Assembly: GCF_017104715.1 (NCBI RefSeq)
Contig: NZ_JAAGPI010000003.1
Coordinates: 124,001 to 188,000, forward strand
Origin: Burkholderia sp. Ac-20365
Lineage (GTDB): Bacteria; Pseudomonadota; Gammaproteobacteria; Burkholderiales; Burkholderiaceae
Length of the DNA stretch: 64,000 nt
Direction: 5' to 3'
In this document: in pieces, positions 62,549 through 64,000 of the stretch
Position numbering within the stretch: the first letter of the stretch is position 1
How the letters are laid out: each line of letters starts with the position of its first letter
The notes under the pieces: model-generated
What the model saw: only the letters and a program-made list of their open reading frames with translations
What the model was told of the DNA's origin: nothing
The model's database searches: none
Translations under genes and position numbers: made by a program

Positions 62549-64000
62549 ATGGCCGATCAAAACGACGTGAATGCGACACGAAGACTGGTCACCGCGCTGG
62601 GCGCGGCACTACCACTTGCTTATGCATCGTTGGCCACAGCGCCGCGGGCAGAGGCTGCCGATCGGAAAGGCAGCATGCCGAAAGCTGCGAATGCAGATTC
62701 AAATACACCGGTGAAGGAGACGTTGCCGCCGCGTGGCATTCTGATGCACCCGGAATATGCCCAGGTGATTGCCCGCATGGCCTATATCTGGGGCTGGCCG
62801 ATGGTCAACATGATCAACCGGTTTAACGCCATTACGCGGGCGCCGTACCCTGGACTACTCAATGGTGTGCTTCCCGCTGCGCCACGCGGACAGGTGGGAA
62901 TGCTCCATGACTACATCGACCCTGCTGAGACTTTCGTCACTTGCCCGAACCAGGACGTGGTCTACGGGCTCGGGTTTTTCTCACTTGATGAAGAGCCAGT
63001 CGTTGCGCAGGTGCCCGACTTCGGGGGCCGATTCTGGGTCTATGCGCTGTACGACGCGCGCACGAACCAGTTTGGTCACATAGGCAAACCCTACAAGACA
63101 AAGCGCGGCTTCTATCTATTGGTTGGACCGAACTGGAAAGGGAGCAAGCCTGCAGGTATTACCGAAATCATCCGTTGCCCGACGTCGCTTGCCAATGCCA
63201 TACCACGCGTGTTCCAGAACGATACAGCAGAAGACAGGCAGGCAATCCAGAAGGTGCTCAACCAGGTCGTCTTCTATCCGCTGAAACAGTTCGACGGTCA
63301 TATGAAGACGATTGAATGGAACAAGGCACGGGAGATACAGGGGCCGCAATCCGATGGCAGTGGTGAAACGAAGTGGGTTATTCCCGAGAAGTTCTTCGAC
63401 CAGTTCGATCAGGTGCTCGACACGGTGCCGCCGCTGCCCGGTGAAGAAGCGCTCTATGCGCAGTTCAGATCGTTGATGGAGGTAGCGGCACGCGACCCGG
63501 ACATCAAAAAGACACTGATCTCGACAGCAACGGATACCGAGCGGGAAGTGATCGGTCCGTTCTTCGAATGGCGGCATAACGGGCTGCCGGCAGGCAACAA
63601 CTGGAACCGCTCGACCAACAACGCGCAAACCGGCTTCGATTACTTCGACCGGACGGGGACAGCCAAATCGAACATGTTCGATAACAGACCCAACGAGACG
63701 CAGTATTTCTACACCGACTTTGACAGCTCGGGTCAGTTGCTGAACGGCGCGAATGCTTATGAAATCACGTTTGCCAAGGGCGAAGATCCGCCCGTCAATG
63801 GCTTCTGGTCGCTAACGCTATACAACGAGAAGCATCTCTTTCATCCCAACGACCTGAAGCGCTATTCACTCGGCACCAAGAACACGGGTCTGAAACGCAA
63901 TGCCGACGGCTCGCTGACGCTCCACGCGGGCGCGACATCGCCCGGGGCCGAACATGAGTCGAACTGGCTGCCTGCGCCCACCGGAAGCTTTTCTTTGTAT
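62549..64000 (+). CDS. secreted DUF1254/DUF1214 family protein, copy 2 (cut by window end)
   Basis: At least 484 residues, running off the end. The N-terminus ([22 protein letters not shown]) has paired arginines and a hydrophobic stretch, so Tat or Sec export is possible. DUF1254 motifs [15 protein letters not shown] and [21 protein letters not shown] and DUF1214 motif [24 protein letters not shown] (each quoted in part) are present. It is a diverged paralogue of the preceding gene, in one operon. Confidence 0.88.
   Translation, partial: MADQNDVNATRRLVTALGAALPLAYASLATAPRAEAADRKGSMPKAANADSNTPVKETLPPRGILMHPEYAQVIARMAYIWGWPMVNMINRFNAITRAPYPGLLNGVLPAAPRGQVGMLHDYIDPAETFVTCPNQDVVYGLGFFSLDEEPVVAQVPDFGGRFWVYALYDARTNQFGHIGKPYKTKRGFYLLVGPNWKGSKPAGITEIIRCPTSLANAIPRVFQNDTAEDRQAIQKVLNQVVFYPLKQFDGHMKTIEWNKAREIQGPQSDGSGETKWVIPEKFFDQFDQVLDTVPPLPGEEALYAQFRSLMEVAARDPDIKKTLISTATDTEREVIGPFFEWRHNGLPAGNNWNRSTNNAQTGFDYFDRTGTAKSNMFDNRPNETQYFYTDFDSSGQLLNGANAYEITFAKGEDPPVNGFWSLTLYNEKHLFHPNDLKRYSLGTKNTGLKRNADGSLTLHAGATSPGAEHESNWLPAPTGSFSLY

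Noticed and set aside
1..64000. Transposases, integrases, CRISPR arrays, tRNA or rRNA genes
   Set aside because: None could be seen; no direct-repeat arrays, no transposase motifs and no tRNA-like cloverleaf sequence were found, so the remnants cannot be tied to a named mobile element from this window.

Overview
The window looks like part of an accessory replicon (second chromosome or megaplasmid) of a Burkholderiaceae bacterium of the Paraburkholderia/Caballeronia type. The grounds are high GC with strong third-position bias, many LysR, AraC, GntR and LacI regulators each beside a small catabolic or efflux operon, a DUF3331 protein typical of that group, and no translation, replication or other housekeeping genes. 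The assignment rests on gene content only.

Layout. 1-2.6 kb: small hypothetical genes and decayed sequence. 2.6-7.1 kb: an outer-membrane protein, then a SARP-type regulator fused to an alpha/beta hydrolase, divergent from an FAD monooxygenase. 7.1-19.9 kb: glutathione S-transferase, 14-TM efflux pump, a three-gene RND efflux operon, three LysR regulators, a peroxiredoxin and a collapsed chaC gene. 20.1-24.6 kb: GntR regulator, two MFS carriers and an amidohydrolase, with a repeated 10-bp palindrome in the divergent promoter. 24.8-32.3 kb: six-gene minus-strand operon (enoyl-CoA hydratase, CoA transferase, fumarylacetoacetase, DUF485 and ActP-like permease, DUF302) facing an AraC regulator. 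32.4-37.3 kb: broken and intact SDR genes, a GlxA-type regulator, DUF3331 and a disulfide oxidoreductase. 37.4-46.3 kb: sugar-acid regulon with LacI regulator, MFS carrier, IlvD/Edd dehydratase, FAH-family dehydratase and an ABC sugar importer; three copies of an ATGTTA-N4-TAACAA-like operator mark its promoters. 46.8-49.9 kb: LysR with an AhpD-like protein, a DUF417 membrane protein and an alpha/beta hydrolase whose expected nucleophile is glycine.

49.9-60.6 kb is the most interesting part: a bufferin-type RiPP locus. A four-cysteine secreted DUF2282 precursor and a DoxX protein form one operon; the DUF692/MNIO maturase and the DUF2063 partner form another; an OmpR-type two-component system lies between them. 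The promoters of the precursor operon, the maturase operon and a nearby type II NADH dehydrogenase share a tandem 11-bp-phased TCAC element, suggesting one regulon. A second, dead DUF2282 precursor fused to a cyclase fragment lies nearby. A methionine-rich periplasmic protein and a PAS-GAF membrane protein follow. 61-64 kb: two tandem DUF1254-family genes, the second cut by the window end.

At least five genes (chaC, an SDR, adc, hbdH/patatin, DUF2282/cyclase) survive as internal-deletion remnants, several with an intact start codon, so the replicon appears to be shedding genes. Domain and family calls were made by eye from translated sequence and carry the confidence given.
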